Part shown: positions 7,022 through 7,037 of the stretch, piece after piece
Position numbering within the stretch: the first letter of the stretch is position 1
Layout of the letters: each line of letters opens with the position of its first letter
Assembly: GCA_945982095.1 (NCBI GenBank)
Contig: CAMFRR010000042.1
Coordinates: 1-7,037, forward strand
From: an uncultured Bacteroidales bacterium
GTDB taxonomy: Bacteria > Bacteroidota > Bacteroidia > Bacteroidales > UBA932
Reading direction: 5' to 3'
Length of the DNA stretch: 7,037 nucleotides
Translations under genes and position numbers: made by a program
The notes under the pieces: generated by a model
Database searches by the model: none
Told to the model about the DNA's origin: nothing
Seen by the model: the letters and a program-made list of their open reading frames with translations, nothing else

Positions 7022-7037
7022 AAAAGGAGGTGTTCCA
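7022..7037 (-). rRNA. rrs: 16S rRNA, extreme 3' end only
   Basis: The last bases, read on the minus strand, are TGGAACACCTCCTTTT, the universal 16S tail with the anti-Shine-Dalgarno core CCTCC at 7026-7030. The rest of the gene lies beyond the right edge. The exact mature end (about 7021-7024) is estimated from known Bacteroidota 16S sequences. A tRNA-Ile downstream on the same strand supports the call. Confidence 0.9.

Noticed and set aside
7021..7037. AAGGAGGTG on the plus strand, resembling a strong Shine-Dalgarno
   Set aside because: It is the complement of the 16S anti-Shine-Dalgarno tail; the tRNA-Ile on the minus strand confirms the rRNA reading.
1..7037. CRISPR arrays, insertion sequences, phage genes or defence systems
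   Set aside because: No spaced repeats, transposase or integrase motifs, or unexplained long frames were seen; nearly all the sequence is accounted for by housekeeping genes.

Overview
The window looks like chromosomal DNA from a Bacteroidota bacterium, probably Bacteroidales. Three promoters carry the Bacteroidota -7 element TAnnTTTG. None of the seven protein starts has a convincing Shine-Dalgarno sequence. The 16S rRNA 3' end reads GGAACACCTCCTTTTT, and several proteins have Bacteroidota-like variants, such as KMGKS in CysRS and PGGFGAYH in the flippase-like protein. These are judgements from sequence reading; no database search was made.

Layout. Positions 1-1003 (minus) hold a PfkB-family sugar/nucleoside kinase whose last codons lie beyond the left edge. 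A 68-bp divergent promoter region (1004-1071) separates it from a plus-strand cluster: a flippase-like membrane protein (1072-2073), cysS (2078-3550) and an exonuclease III/AP endonuclease (3572-4330). That cluster meets, tail to tail with 7 bases between, a minus-strand operon read as lysC (6801-5896), dapB (5894-5232) and dapA (5228-4338), with gaps of only 1 and 3 bases. Upstream of lysC on the same strand are a lysC promoter, a factor-independent terminator, tRNA-Ile(GAT) and the last bases of a 16S rRNA gene at the right edge. No intergenic stretch exceeds about 75 bases, and there are no mobile elements or CRISPR arrays.

How the genes work together. LysC, DapA and DapB catalyse aspartate phosphorylation, then synthesis and reduction of the dihydrodipicolinate intermediate, on the route to meso-diaminopimelate and lysine. 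Aspartate-semialdehyde dehydrogenase, which sits between them in the pathway, and the later enzymes are not in the window. LysC is only a catalytic domain with no ACT regulatory domains. DapA has replacements at the positions that bind feedback lysine in the E. coli enzyme. The operon therefore looks free of lysine feedback at both usual control points. The plus-strand genes are housekeeping genes with no evident link to lysine synthesis.

The two most notable observations are the rRNA arrangement (16S, then tRNA-Ile, then a terminator and a lysine operon, with no tRNA-Ala or 23S in the expected place) and the ACT-less aspartokinase in a tightly packed dap operon. Nothing here is clearly a wholly new system.
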